42,196 bases of DNA from Acidobacteriota bacterium. GTDB lineage: Bacteria > Acidobacteriota > Thermoanaerobaculia > Multivoradales > JAHZIX01. This document shows, one piece after another, positions 1 to 7,968 of the stretch. The stretch's first letter is position 1. Each line of letters begins with the position of its first letter. The position numbers and the translations under genes were made by a program. The DNA is taken from positions 1 to 42,196 of the forward strand of contig JAXHTF010000037.1 in assembly GCA_034211275.1 (NCBI GenBank). The letters run 5' to 3'. A model generated the notes under the pieces. The model made no database searches. It was not told the origin of the DNA and saw only the letters and a list, made by a program, of their open reading frames with translations.

Positions 1-96
1 GAGCGGAGCACCAAAGACTTCAACTCTCTCGACAAGGGGATGTTTCTCGCTTGCGCTGCTTCTTCGCAGGAGACTACTGGCTGGTGGAATAGATAG
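1..96 (+). CDS. Possible C-terminal end of a gene entering from the left edge
   Basis: Frame 1 is open from the first base to a TAG at 94-96, giving 31 codons ending in GWWNR. Frame 3 is also open to a TAG at 90-92, so the coding frame is not certain. No family is recognised from so short a piece. The stretch from here to about 280 is less GC-rich than the following gene body. Confidence 0.2.
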   Translation, partial: ERSTKDFNSLDKGMFLACAASSQETTGWWNR

Positions 97-122
97 CGTT
101 TTTGAGGCATAATTCTTAGTTA

Positions 123-956
123 TCAGTATTTAGCGATTGATTCGAGCGGTCGGATGCTTCCGGCTTTGATGGTGAGAGGGAATATGGGAAAAATAGCAGT
201 ATCGTTGTTTAGTGTCAATCGCTCTATTCGTCGATCCACACTTGCCTCGAGGAGGCTGACTTGGGGCCTTGGGAAGCTTGACCTCTTCTCGACTTGCTCT
301 GGCGCGGTGGTTTGGGCCTCTTGCTCTATGAGCACCTCCCCCTCCACCGAAAACACCCCACCCCGCCCCCCAGCAAACCGCCTCGCCAGCTCGAACGCCT
401 GCGCCTCCAGCCGGATCTGGGTATAACTCCGTCCATTCACCACCAGGTCTCCGATCCAGGATTTGAGGAAGGTCTCGGGGCCGAGATGGCGGTATTGGGT
501 TAGGTGGACTAGTTCGTGGAAGAGGATGAATTGGGGGGAGAAGCCGCTGGAGCGGGATTCGTTGAGCAGGATGGTGTCGATGAGGGCGAGGCCGGAGGCT
601 TGGCGGAAGTCGAGGGTGTTGGCGGCGGGGATGCGGAGCTCGGCGAGGAAGGGGGGATTCTCGAAGCGGGGGACGGTGCGGATGCGGGCGGTGGTGAGGA
701 CTTCTTCGGGGAAGTAGGGGCCGTAGAGCTCGAGCTCCTCGTTGGTGAGGGGGCGGGCTTCGGGGCGGTGGGTTTGGCGCTGGTCCTCGATCCACGCGTG
801 CGCCTGCTGAACGATAGAGGCGAGCTGGGGATTGGGAGTTGGGTCGGCGGTGGCTTTGGGGTGTGAGCAGGCGGCGAGGAGGGCCAGGAAGAGACAGGGG
901 ACGAGGGCGGCGAAGCGGGGGAGCCAGCGGTGAGGGGATGCGGTGGCTTGGAGCAT
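123..956 (-). CDS. Putative lipoprotein with HELVH zinc-metalloprotease-like motif
   Basis: 277 aa. The N-terminus is a lipoprotein signal: hydrophobic stretch, then lipobox LLAAC with the modified Cys followed by SHPK. The mid-region contains FILFHELVHLTQYRHLG, an HExxH motif preceded by a hydrophobic strand, as in many zinc-dependent peptidases and peptidase-like proteins. A downstream Glu in an EAQAFELARRF-type helix could be the third zinc ligand. The last third has no recognised domain. It is probably anchored in the periplasm or outer membrane. It is transcribed alone, divergent from the dehydrogenase at 1280. No strong ribosome-binding site is seen before the ATG. Proteolytic activity is inferred from the motif only; the substrate is unknown. 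Confidence 0.75.
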   Translation of the reverse strand: MLQATASPHRWLPRFAALVPCLFLALLAACSHPKATADPTPNPQLASIVQQAHAWIEDQRQTHRPEARPLTNEELELYGPYFPEEVLTTARIRTVPRFENPPFLAELRIPAANTLDFRQASGLALIDTILLNESRSSGFSPQFILFHELVHLTQYRHLGPETFLKSWIGDLVVNGRSYTQIRLEAQAFELARRFAGGRGGVFSVEGEVLIEQEAQTTAPEQVEKRSSFPRPQVSLLEASVDRRIERLTLNNDTAIFPIFPLTIKAGSIRPLESIAKY

Positions 957-1279
957 GGGGAACGAGTCCTTTGAGAATTGTGGGTCGGGCCGCGGGCTGA
1001 AGCGGTGTGGGATCGTGGTTGGAGGACGGTTGCGGGGAGCTGCTGGTGCGGCTTTGAAGGCAGCTCCTATCGCCCATCAGTATGGAGCTTGTGGCCTTGA
1101 AGTTTCATCGGTGCCGAGATTTCAGGAAAGTGACGGGGCTTCCGCAGCCCTTGACCCACGGCAGCTCGGCGGGAATAGTGTTTTAGCATGGGGTGATGAA
1201 GGCGGCGCGCGCTCCGCGTGGGCGTCTGGTCTCCGCCCTCGAAGAAGCCTACAGAGAATTGCAGCATGAGGAGTCAACG
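957..1279. other. Intergenic region between divergent genes
   Basis: No convincing gene. It must hold promoters for the divergent lipoprotein and dehydrogenase genes. The best plus-strand candidate is TTGACC at 1151-1156 with a weak AT-containing -10 around 1175-1181. An in-frame upstream ATG at 1193 would extend the dehydrogenase by 29 codons that do not resemble the family, so it is not used. Confidence 0.4.
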
Positions 1280-2293
1280 ATGAAAGCCATGGTCGTACCA
1301 GCAGCGGGTGAGCCTCTGGAAATGCAGGATCTTCCGATGCCCGAGCCGGGGCGTGGGGAGGTGCGGGTGAAGGTGCACGCTTGTGGGGTGTGCCATAGCG
1401 ATCTCTTCGTCACCGAGAACCTGTGGCCGGGGCTGCAATTTCCGCGCGTTCCGGGCCACGAGGTGGCCGGCGTGGTGGATGCGGTGGGGGAGGGGGTAAC
1501 GCACTTCCAGAGCGGCGACCGCGTGGGGCTGGGCTGGCACGGTGGGCACGACGGCAGCTGCGACGCCTGCCTGCGGGGCAGATTCATCCACTGCGAGAAC
1601 GCCCAGATCACCGGCCTCTCCATGAACGGCGGCTACGCCGAGTACGTGGTGGCACCGGCGGTGGCGCTGGCACGGGTGCCGGAGGGGATGGCCTTTGCCG
1701 ATGCCGGGCCGTTGCTGTGTGCCGGCGTGACCACCTTCAACGCCCTGCGCAACGCGGGGGCGCGCCCGGGGGACTTGGTGGGAGTTCAGGGTCTCGGAGG
1801 CCTCGGGCATCTGGGAGTGCAGTTCGCCCATGCCATGGGCTTCCGGGTGGTGGCCATCTCCCGCGGGGCGGAGAAGAAGGACTTCGCTCACGAGCTGGGG
1901 GCGGATCATTACGTGGATTCGGAGGCCGGCGATCTGGGGCAGGCGCTCCAGGAGCTGGGGGGAGCGAAGGTGTTGTTGGCGACGGCGCCCAATGCTGAGG
2001 CCATCTCGGCGTTGGTGCCGGGGCTGGGAATGGAGGGCGTGGTGATGGTGGTGGGGGCCGCGGGGGAGCCGTTGACCATCTCCGCCATCGACCTCATCTC
2101 CGCTGACCGCCGGGTGCAGGGTTGGTCCTCGGGCACCGCCATCGACTCCACCGACACGATGGAGTTCGCTCAGCAGCACGGCATTCGGCCGATGATCGAG
2201 ACCTTCCCGCTGGCCCAGGCCTCGGAGGCCATCGAGCACATGAAGAGCGGCAAGGTGCGGTTCCGCTCAGTGATCGAGGTCGCTGGTTCCTGA
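1280..2293 (+). CDS. Zinc-dependent alcohol dehydrogenase (MDR superfamily)
   Basis: 337 aa, normal length for the family. It oxidises alcohols or reduces aldehydes with NAD(P)(H) in the cytoplasm. Catalytic-zinc motif CGVCHSD lies at about 35-41 and GHE at 59-61. The structural-zinc loop shows C94, C97 and C105, but the usual first Cys is Asp91 (GGHDGSCDAC). The Rossmann glycine motif GLGGLGHLG is at about 171-179. The start is set at 1280 because GAGGAG lies just upstream and MKAMVV is the typical N-terminus. The substrate cannot be read from the sequence; it resembles the AdhP/AdhA propanol-preferring group. A terminator follows, so it appears monocistronic and separate from the ectoine operon. 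Confidence 0.9.
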   Translation: MKAMVVPAAGEPLEMQDLPMPEPGRGEVRVKVHACGVCHSDLFVTENLWPGLQFPRVPGHEVAGVVDAVGEGVTHFQSGDRVGLGWHGGHDGSCDACLRGRFIHCENAQITGLSMNGGYAEYVVAPAVALARVPEGMAFADAGPLLCAGVTTFNALRNAGARPGDLVGVQGLGGLGHLGVQFAHAMGFRVVAISRGAEKKDFAHELGADHYVDSEAGDLGQALQELGGAKVLLATAPNAEAISALVPGLGMEGVVMVVGAAGEPLTISAIDLISADRRVQGWSSGTAIDSTDTMEFAQQHGIRPMIETFPLAQASEAIEHMKSGKVRFRSVIEVAGS

Positions 2294-2375
2294 GTAGGTC
2301 TCGGAGGAGACCTGAGTAGGTTCGCAGGCGAGAGGCGTCCCGGTGGCTCTGGTCGGGGCCACTGGCCCGTCCGAC

Positions 2376-2423
2376 AAGCCCGTCCTCAAGGGGCCCCGTG
2401 GGGGCTTCGGGGGCGGGTTTTTT
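2376..2423 (+). terminator. Rho-independent terminator after the alcohol dehydrogenase
   Basis: AAGCCCGTCC (2376-2385) pairs over ten positions, two of them G-T wobbles, with 2411-2420. The run of six T at 2418-2423 follows. It insulates the dehydrogenase from the ectoine promoter. Confidence 0.65.
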
Positions 2424-2464
2424 GAGGCTTATCGCAAATATCTGAAGTTATCTGAGCCTGGTCC

Positions 2465-2493
2465 TTGCAATTCCTGGGGGCAGGTCTTACAAT
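2465..2493 (+). promoter_or_regulatory. Sigma70-type promoter of the ectoine operon
   Basis: -35 TTGCAA (2465-2470), a 17-base spacer and -10 TACAAT (2488-2493, five of six consensus bases). Transcription would start near 2500, leaving a leader of about 145 nt before the aspartokinase ATG at 2644. It is the best promoter-like match in the region and sits where osmotically controlled ect promoters usually lie. Confidence 0.6.
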
Positions 2494-2499
2494 AATACT

Positions 2500-2527
2500 T
2501 GCTGCAGCACACATTGCTGCCGCAATG
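2500..2527. promoter_or_regulatory. Two adjacent dyads at the predicted transcription start; candidate EctR/MarR operator
   Basis: TGCTGCAGCA (2500-2509) is a perfect 10-bp palindrome. CATTGC-TGCC-GCAATG (2512-2527) is a 6-bp inverted repeat with a 4-bp spacer. Both sit at or just after the predicted start point, where a repressor would block the polymerase. MarR proteins bind 16-20 bp palindromes, and a MarR gene closes this gene cluster. The assignment is inference. Confidence 0.4.
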
Positions 2528-2534
2528 ATTTCAC

Positions 2535-2579
2535 AGCTTCTTCATCGAGAGGAAGGCATCCCCCGCCTTCCAAGAAGCT
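2535..2579 (+). promoter_or_regulatory. Two-tier hairpin in the ectoine operon leader
   Basis: AGCTTCTT (2535-2542) is complementary to AAGAAGCT (2572-2579). Inside it, GGAAGGC (2551-2557) pairs with GCCTTCC (2565-2571) around a 7-nt loop, with an 8-nt bulge on the 5' side. Both arms pair perfectly. No T-run follows, so it is not a simple terminator. It could affect mRNA stability or translation. Confidence 0.45.
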
Positions 2580-2643
2580 AGGAACCTCTTAAGAAAAAAG
2601 CAAAACACTATTCTTGAGATCTGTCTCACAAGGAGACACGACC

Positions 2644-3873
2644 ATGAAGATCAAGGTTCAAAAATACGGCGGAAGTTCCGTCGCCGATCAACATAAATTA
2701 CAGCACGTAGCCCGGCGCATCGTCCGGTCCCGCCAGTCGGGATACGGCATCGTCGTGGTGGTGTCCGCCATGGGCGACACCACCGAGGAGTTGCTGCAGG
2801 TGGCCCAGGGGCTTTCCAGGTCCCCGGATCGCCGAGAGCTGGACATGCTGCTGTCTTCCGGAGAGCGCATTTCCACGGCTCTGCTCACCCTCACCATTCA
2901 GGAGCTAGGGCAGGATGCCATCTCCCTCACCGGGGCCCAGAGCGGCATCATCACCTGCAATCGCCACTTCAACGCCGAGATCGACCGGGTCGAGCCGACC
3001 CGCATCATTGAGGAGTTGGAGCAGGGCAAGGTGGTGGTGGTGGCCGGATTCCAGGGTTCATCGCCGGAGGGAGAGACCACGACCCTCGGCCGGGGCGGCT
3101 CGGATACCACCGCCGTCGCACTGGCCGCGGCCCTCAACGCCGAACGGTGCGAAATCTTCAGCGACGTGGACGGTGTGTTCACCGCCGATCCGCGCATCGT
3201 CGAAGAGGCTCAGCCCCTGGAAGTCATCGATTACGAGGAGATGCTCGAGCTCGCCCGCCACGGCGCCAGCGTGCTCAAGACCGACGCGGTGAAATACGCC
3301 CGCGACCTGGGCGTGCCGCTGCGCGCCGCCTCCACGTTCAGCAACGCCCCCGGGACCATCGTCACCGGTCTCGAAGCGGAGCGCGGCAGTGAGCTGGAGA
3401 TTCGCGGCGTGGCCTGTCACCGGGAGCTGATCCGGGTGGCCATGGAGCCCTGTGAGGAGCTGCAGAAGGCCGTGCTCGAAGCCGGCGGCAGCCCGGATGT
3501 CTATCTGGGCGGTGCGGTGAACGAACGCCACGAGATGCTGGTCAAGCCGGAGAGCGTCGCCGACGCCGAAGGCCTGCAGGAAACCCTCTTCGAAGAGTTC
3601 GGCTCGCGGGTCGAGGTGGACACGGGGTTCGGCTCCGTCTCCGTCATCGGCTGGGGGCTGGGCAACGCCGAGGACCATCGGCGCAGCTTCGAGCAGCTCG
3701 GCCGTCAGGTGGGTTCCACCAATGGTCGTCACGTTGCTTCCGACCACTCTTTCACCTATTTGTTGGAGAGCGAGCTGGTGGAGCAGACCACCCGCGCCCT
3801 GCATGGCAAGCTCATCACCTCCGCCTTGGAGGCCACCGCGGCCGGCCAGCTGGGAGGAGGCGCCAGCGCATGA
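2644..3873 (+). CDS. ask: Aspartokinase of the ectoine cluster (Ask_Ect type by context)
   Basis: 409 aa. It phosphorylates L-aspartate, the first step towards aspartate semialdehyde and then diaminobutyrate. N-terminal kinase signature KYGGSS (7-12), SSGER (71-75), [11 protein letters not shown] (147-157) and [11 protein letters not shown] (174-184) are all intact. Two ACT-type regulatory segments occupy roughly 265-400. Start 2644 is supported by AAGGAGA at 2630-2636; an upstream in-frame start would add ten atypical residues. The stop overlaps the ectA ATG (ATGA, 3870-3873), implying translational coupling. Many ectoine clusters carry a dedicated aspartokinase that is less feedback-inhibited; that property is inferred here from position only. 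Confidence 0.93.
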   Translation: MKIKVQKYGGSSVADQHKLQHVARRIVRSRQSGYGIVVVVSAMGDTTEELLQVAQGLSRSPDRRELDMLLSSGERISTALLTLTIQELGQDAISLTGAQSGIITCNRHFNAEIDRVEPTRIIEELEQGKVVVVAGFQGSSPEGETTTLGRGGSDTTAVALAAALNAERCEIFSDVDGVFTADPRIVEEAQPLEVIDYEEMLELARHGASVLKTDAVKYARDLGVPLRAASTFSNAPGTIVTGLEAERGSELEIRGVACHRELIRVAMEPCEELQKAVLEAGGSPDVYLGGAVNERHEMLVKPESVADAEGLQETLFEEFGSRVEVDTGFGSVSVIGWGLGNAEDHRRSFEQLGRQVGSTNGRHVASDHSFTYLLESELVEQTTRALHGKLITSALEATAAGQLGGGASA

Positions 3874-4373
3874 GATTTCGTCACCCGCAGATGGAAGACG
3901 GCTCGGACCTCTGGCGTCTCGTAGGGGATGCCGGGACCCTCGAGCTCAACAGCGCGTACACCTATGTCCTGATGGCCACCCACTTTGCCGACACCTGCCT
4001 GTTGGCGGAGAGCGACGAGGGCGAGCCCCTCGGCTTCGTGGTGGCGTATCGGCCGCCGACCCATCCGGAGGCGGTCTTCGTCTGGCAGGTGGCGGTGGCG
4101 CCGGAAGCCCGCGGCCAAGGATTGGGCCGACGGCTGTTGGAAGAGCTGGTGGCCCGCACCGCCGAGGACGGCGTGCGCTATCTGGAGGCCACGGTGACGC
4201 CGGACAACGAGCCGTCCCGCAAGCTCTTCCGCAGCTTCGCCCGGGAGCTCGATACCGAGTGCCGGGTCGAGGACTTCATGGGCCAGGAGGTCTTCCCCCA
4301 GGACCATGAGGCGGAGGATCTTTTCCGCATCGGTCCCATCGAGGGCTCGGCCTTCGAAGCACTGGCCTCCTGA
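3870..4373 (+). CDS. ectA: L-2,4-diaminobutyrate N-gamma-acetyltransferase EctA
   Basis: 167 aa, GNAT fold, usual EctA length. It acetylates the gamma-amino group of diaminobutyrate with acetyl-CoA to give N-gamma-acetyl-diaminobutyrate. Visible EctA features are LNSAYTYVL (26-34), DTCLLAE (41-47), the FVWQVAV strand (70-76) and the acetyl-CoA loop RGQGLG (81-86). The start codon overlaps the ask stop. A 156-bp gap separates it from ectB, longer than in compact ectABC operons. All conserved blocks are present, so the enzyme should be active. Confidence 0.93.
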   Translation: MRFRHPQMEDGSDLWRLVGDAGTLELNSAYTYVLMATHFADTCLLAESDEGEPLGFVVAYRPPTHPEAVFVWQVAVAPEARGQGLGRRLLEELVARTAEDGVRYLEATVTPDNEPSRKLFRSFARELDTECRVEDFMGQEVFPQDHEAEDLFRIGPIEGSAFEALAS

Positions 4374-4529
4374 GCCAGTTTTCCAGATCTGGCCGAGCCT
4401 GAACGGCCAGCGCGGGACATCCCCCAGGTCGGTTTGCCGGCCCGGGGTCGACGTTTATCCGGGCTCCACGATTCAAAGATCCTTTTTACTCAAGTTTCAA
4501 CCCTACCGATAAGCAAAGCGAGGATACTC

Positions 4530-5789
4530 ATGTTACAGACCATCCAGCGAATGGAATCGGAGGTTCGCGGCTACTGCCGGAGCTTCCCGACCGTTTTTTC
4601 TACCGCCCGCGGTTCTCATCTCACCGACGTCGACGGCAAGCAATACCTCGACTTCTTCTCTGGCGCCGGCGTGCTCAGCTACGGCCACAATCATCCGCTG
4701 CTCAAGAAGCGCCTGCTGGAGTATCTGGAGAGCGACGGCGTCACCCACAGCCTGGATATGGCCACCGAAGCCAAGGTGCGCTTCTTGGAGCGCCTGGACG
4801 AGGTCATCCTGGGGCCCCGCCAGCTGCCCTACAAGGTGCAGTTCCCGGGGCCCACGGGTACCAACGCGGTGGAGTCGGCTCTCAAGCTGGCGCGCAAGGT
4901 CACCGGGCGGGAGCGCGTGCTCTTCTTCACCAACGGCTTCCACGGCATGACCCTGGGTTCGCTGGCGGTTACCGGCAACGCCTCCAAGCGCGCCGGCGCC
5001 GGCATTCCGCTGGCCAACGCCACCCCGGTGCCTTTCGATGGCTACCTGGGGTCCGAGGTGGATAGCCTGGACTTCCTGGAGACCGCGCTGGAGGATTCTT
5101 CCAGCGGCTTTGACAAGCCGGCGGCGGTGATCATCGAGACGGTGCAGGCGGAGGGCGGCGTCAACGTCGCCGGTCATGAGTGGCTGAAGCGTCTGGCGGC
5201 TCTATTGAAGCGCCACGGCGTGCTGCTCATCGTCGACGACATCCAGGTCGGCTGTGGTCGCACCGGCCCGTTCTTCAGCTTCGAGAAGGCGGGCATCGTG
5301 CCGGACATCGTGTGCCTGTCGAAGGCGCTGAGCGGCTATGGCCTGCCCCTGGCGGTGGTCTTGATGAAGCCGGAGCACGACATTTGGGAGCCGGGGGAGC
5401 ACAACGGCACCTTCCGCGGCCACAACCCGGCTTTCGTCACCGCCACCGCCACCCTCGAGCTGTGGGAGGGCGAGGGCCTGACCCCGCAGACCGAGGCCAA
5501 GACGAAGCTGGTGGAGACCCAGCTCCGGGAGATGGCCGAGAACCACCCGGACTTGGTGGTGGACGTGCGCGGCCGAGGCCTGATTCAGGGTGTCGAGCTG
5601 GTGGACGACCTCGCCGTCCGGCTGTCCCGGGAGTGCTTCCAGAACGGTCTGATCATCGAGACCGCCGGCCCCTCGGACGAAGTCTTGAAGCTGTTGCCGG
5701 CGCTGACCACTCCGGAGGCGGAGCTGAAGACCGGTCTCGACATCATTTCCTCCGGCCTCGACGCGGTGGCGCGGGCCCACGCGGCGTAA
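4530..5789 (+). CDS. ectB: L-2,4-diaminobutyrate:2-oxoglutarate transaminase EctB
   Basis: 419 aa, class III PLP-dependent aminotransferase. It converts aspartate semialdehyde plus glutamate to L-2,4-diaminobutyrate. The N-terminus RMESEVRGYCRSFP is the EctB hallmark. GPTGTNAVESALKLAR (107-122), VDDIQVGCGRTG (235-246) and the PLP lysine in CLSKALSGYG (Lys265) are intact. Start 4530 is chosen because the family begins here and GCGAGG precedes it; an upstream ATG at 4434 would add 32 unrelated residues. The TAA is followed directly by GGAGGG, which looks like a ribosome-binding site for an ectC that is no longer intact. Confidence 0.95.
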   Translation: MLQTIQRMESEVRGYCRSFPTVFSTARGSHLTDVDGKQYLDFFSGAGVLSYGHNHPLLKKRLLEYLESDGVTHSLDMATEAKVRFLERLDEVILGPRQLPYKVQFPGPTGTNAVESALKLARKVTGRERVLFFTNGFHGMTLGSLAVTGNASKRAGAGIPLANATPVPFDGYLGSEVDSLDFLETALEDSSSGFDKPAAVIIETVQAEGGVNVAGHEWLKRLAALLKRHGVLLIVDDIQVGCGRTGPFFSFEKAGIVPDIVCLSKALSGYGLPLAVVLMKPEHDIWEPGEHNGTFRGHNPAFVTATATLELWEGEGLTPQTEAKTKLVETQLREMAENHPDLVVDVRGRGLIQGVELVDDLAVRLSRECFQNGLIIETAGPSDEVLKLLPALTTPEAELKTGLDIISSGLDAVARAHAA

Positions 5790-5969
5790 GGAGGGCTCGA
5801 TCACCACGAGCACATTCCGCGGTTGAAGACGCAGATGCGTAGGATCTGCGTCTTCACACCGCCCATCACCGGTTGCGAGGTGCACGTCGAGGCCGGTGCC
5901 TATCCCCCTGCTCCAGGGTGGGGGAGGCGCCGCCTGACGCCGGCTGCCTCGCCTGATACGGTTCTGTAG
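5790..5969 (+). pseudogene. ectC: Decayed ectC: C-terminal remnant of ectoine synthase
   Basis: EctC is a cupin of about 130 aa that cyclises N-gamma-acetyl-diaminobutyrate to ectoine. The ectB-ectD gap is only 263 bp and holds no full ectC. In the ectB reading frame, right after TAA-GGAGGG, the translation from 5796 is [14 protein letters not shown], then [16 protein letters not shown] and VEAGAYP to 5906. This matches the family's C-terminal pattern LDxHDxHxLRxxTxM...CVFNPPxTGxEVHxExGxYP, recalled from known EctC proteins. The N-terminal two thirds are absent, including the cupin core that carries most metal and substrate ligands. The frame runs on into unrelated sequence to TAG 5967-5969. 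Only a short peptide from ATG 5835 could be made. An internal deletion that kept the old ribosome-binding site is the simplest reading; misassembly is the alternative. Confidence 0.7.
5819..5862. repeat. Near-perfect palindrome inside the ectC remnant
   Basis: GCGGT + TGAAGACGCAGAT (5819-5836), loop GCGTAGG (5837-5843), then ATCTGCGTCTTCA + C + ACCGC (5844-5862). Thirteen pairs are perfect; five more follow after a single bulged C. The right arm encodes the EctC-like ICVF. The left arm is its reverse complement and, read on the minus strand, spells ICVFN. No T-run follows, so it is not a standard terminator. Confidence 0.8.
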
Positions 5970-5970
5970 A

Positions 5971-6052
5971 CCGGGGCGGCTCACGCCGCCCGTTCGTCCC
6001 GCCCATTCGAGGTGTCACATCCATCATTCCCACGAAGGAGGAACACCACTTC
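5971..6052 (+). promoter_or_regulatory. Short hairpin and strong ribosome-binding site before ectD
   Basis: GGGCGGC (5974-5980) pairs with GCCGCCC (5985-5991) around TCAC. GAAGGAGG at about 6034-6041 is a strong ribosome-binding site that fixes the ectD start at 6053. No clear separate promoter is seen, so ectD is probably co-transcribed with ectB. Confidence 0.4.
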
Positions 6053-6952
6053 ATGTCGACCGCCACCACAACCACTGAATCGACCATCGATTTCTATCCA
6101 TCGAGAGTCAGTACCAGGCCGGCGCTCTTGGAGCGCAAAGACCCCGTAGTATGGGGCGCCGAGAGCGACGGCCCCTTAAGTATCATGCACATGCGCCAGT
6201 ATGAGCAGAAGGGCTTTCTGATCTTCGAGCGCATGTTCAACGCCGACGAGCTGGCTCCGTTCATCGACGAGCTCGACCGGCTGCGCGCCAGCGACGAGGT
6301 CAAGACCTCGCCGGAGGCGATCACCGAGCCCAGCAGCAAAGCGGTGCGCAGCATCTTCGCCATTCACGAGAGCAGCGAGATCCTCCGCGGCCTGTGCCTG
6401 CATCCGCGGGTAGTGAAAATCGCCCGGCAGCTGCTGGGCAGCGACGTCTACGTCCACCAGAGCCGGGTCAATTACAAGCCGGGCTTCTGCGGCAAGGAGT
6501 TCTACTGGCATTCGGACTTCGAGACCTGGCACGTAGAGGACGGTATGCCGCGCATGCGCGCCGTCAGCTGCTCCGTGAGTCTCACCGACAACAGCCCCTT
6601 CAATGGGCCGCTGATGCTCATCCCCGGCTCCCACAAGCACTTCCTGGCCTGCGTCGGCGAGACCCCGGAGGAGCACTACAAGAGCTCGCTGAAGCAGCAG
6701 GAATACGGCGTGCCGGACAACGACAATCTGGCCAAGATGGTGCACGCCGGCGGTATCGAGGGCGCCACCGGACCCGCCGGCAGCGTGGTCTTCTTCGAGT
6801 GCAACACCATGCACGGTTCGAGCTCGAACATCACGCCCCTGCCCCGGAGCAATTGCTTCACCGTCTTCAACAGCGTCGAGAACAAGCTGGTAGCGCCCTT
6901 CTGCGGCCTGCCGCCCCGGCCCAACTTCATCGCCAATCGTCATGAAGACTGA
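6053..6952 (+). CDS. ectD: Ectoine 5-hydroxylase EctD (non-heme Fe(II)/2-oxoglutarate dioxygenase)
   Basis: 299 aa, typical EctD length. It hydroxylates ectoine to 5-hydroxyectoine using O2 and 2-oxoglutarate. The EctD signature FYWHSDFETWHVEDGMP spans 150-166. The iron triad is His153, Asp155 and His254; Arg265 is positioned to bind 2-oxoglutarate. VNYKPGF (139-145) and the LTDNSPFNGPL block are also as in the family. The stop overlaps the ehuB start by 11 bases, linking it to the importer genes. Because ectC is broken next door, its substrate may be imported ectoine or ectoine from an EctC encoded elsewhere. It looks fully intact, unlike ectC. Confidence 0.95.
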   Translation: MSTATTTTESTIDFYPSRVSTRPALLERKDPVVWGAESDGPLSIMHMRQYEQKGFLIFERMFNADELAPFIDELDRLRASDEVKTSPEAITEPSSKAVRSIFAIHESSEILRGLCLHPRVVKIARQLLGSDVYVHQSRVNYKPGFCGKEFYWHSDFETWHVEDGMPRMRAVSCSVSLTDNSPFNGPLMLIPGSHKHFLACVGETPEEHYKSSLKQQEYGVPDNDNLAKMVHAGGIEGATGPAGSVVFFECNTMHGSSSNITPLPRSNCFTVFNSVENKLVAPFCGLPPRPNFIANRHED

Positions 6953-7871
6953 AAAAGCCGCGAGCAGCCGCCGGCGGCCGAGGGTGTTGGGAGCTGCGGT
7001 GTTGGTCCCCCTCATCGGTCTCGCCATCCTGCTGGTGGGGCAGCTGGCCTGCCAGCCGGCACCCACTGACGAGAGTGCCCTGGAGCGCATCCAGCGCACC
7101 GGGGTGGTGAAGGTGGGCTATGCCAACGAGGCTCCCTACGCCTATGTCGACACCGCCAGCGGCCGAGTGACGGGGGAGGCTCCGGAGGTCGCTCGCGCGG
7201 TGTTCGGAAACCTGGGGGTGGAGCAGGTGGAAGGCGTGCTCACGGACTTCGGCTCGTTGATCCCCGGTCTCCAGGCCGGCCGCTTCGACCTCATCGCCGC
7301 CGGCATGTACATCACGCCGCCGCGCTGCCAGCAGATCGCCTTCTCCGAGCCCACCTACTGCATCGGTGAGGCCTTCGTGGTGGCGGCGGGCAATCCCCTG
7401 GACCTGCATTCCTACAACGATGTCGCCGCCCATGAATCGGCGACCCTCGGCGTGGTGGCGGGAACGGTGGAGCGGGGCTACGCTCGGGATCTGAACGTGC
7501 CCGACGAGCGCGTCGTGGTCTTTCCCGACGCCCCCAGCGCCATCGCCGGCGTCGAGGCGGGGCGGGTGGACGCCTATGCCGGCACCAGCCTCACCGTCGG
7601 GGACTTGTTGGCGAAGCGCAACAGCCCGCAGCTGGAGCGCGCCGAGCCCTTCCAGCAGCCGGTCATCGACGGCGAGACGGCGAAGGGCTGCGGTGCCTTC
7701 GGCTTCCGGTCCACGGATCAGGAGCTGGTGGCGGCGGTCAATCGTGAGCTCGCCGCCTTCCTGGGCAGCGAAGAGCATCGGCAGCTGGTGGAACCCTTCG
7801 GCTTCGGCGCTAGCGAGCTGCCGGGGGACGCCACCACCGAGACCCTGTGCCAGCCGGACAACGCCAGCTGA
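6942..7871 (+). CDS. ehuB: Ectoine/hydroxyectoine ABC transporter substrate-binding lipoprotein EhuB
   Basis: 309 aa. It is the periplasmic binding protein that captures ectoine and hydroxyectoine and delivers them to EhuC/EhuD. A lipoprotein signal is visible, with lipobox GQLAC (Cys37). The mature part has family-3 solute-binding features: VGYANEAPYAYV at the start of lobe 1, then FGSLIPGLQAGRFD and AAGMYITPPRC, which are characteristic of EhuB among polar amino acid binders. It overlaps ectD by 11 bases and precedes two permeases and an ATPase, the standard Ehu order. Substrate assignment rests on these motifs and the ectoine context. Confidence 0.9.
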   Translation: MKTEKAASSRRRPRVLGAAVLVPLIGLAILLVGQLACQPAPTDESALERIQRTGVVKVGYANEAPYAYVDTASGRVTGEAPEVARAVFGNLGVEQVEGVLTDFGSLIPGLQAGRFDLIAAGMYITPPRCQQIAFSEPTYCIGEAFVVAAGNPLDLHSYNDVAAHESATLGVVAGTVERGYARDLNVPDERVVVFPDAPSAIAGVEAGRVDAYAGTSLTVGDLLAKRNSPQLERAEPFQQPVIDGETAKGCGAFGFRSTDQELVAAVNRELAAFLGSEEHRQLVEPFGFGASELPGDATTETLCQPDNAS

Positions 7872-7968
7872 GATCACCCAAGGCTGGCTTCGAGAATCGA
7901 CCCGAATCGCCGTCCTCACTGGTTATCCCGCAGTAAGAACGAAGTCTAAGCAGAAAGTCTAGTCTCCA

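Noticed and set aside
5202-5984. Minus-strand open frame covering the ectB end and the ectB-ectD gap
   Set aside because: It is antisense to ectB and its translation is a Arg/Gln/Gly-rich shadow; it does not account for the EctC-like match on the plus strand.
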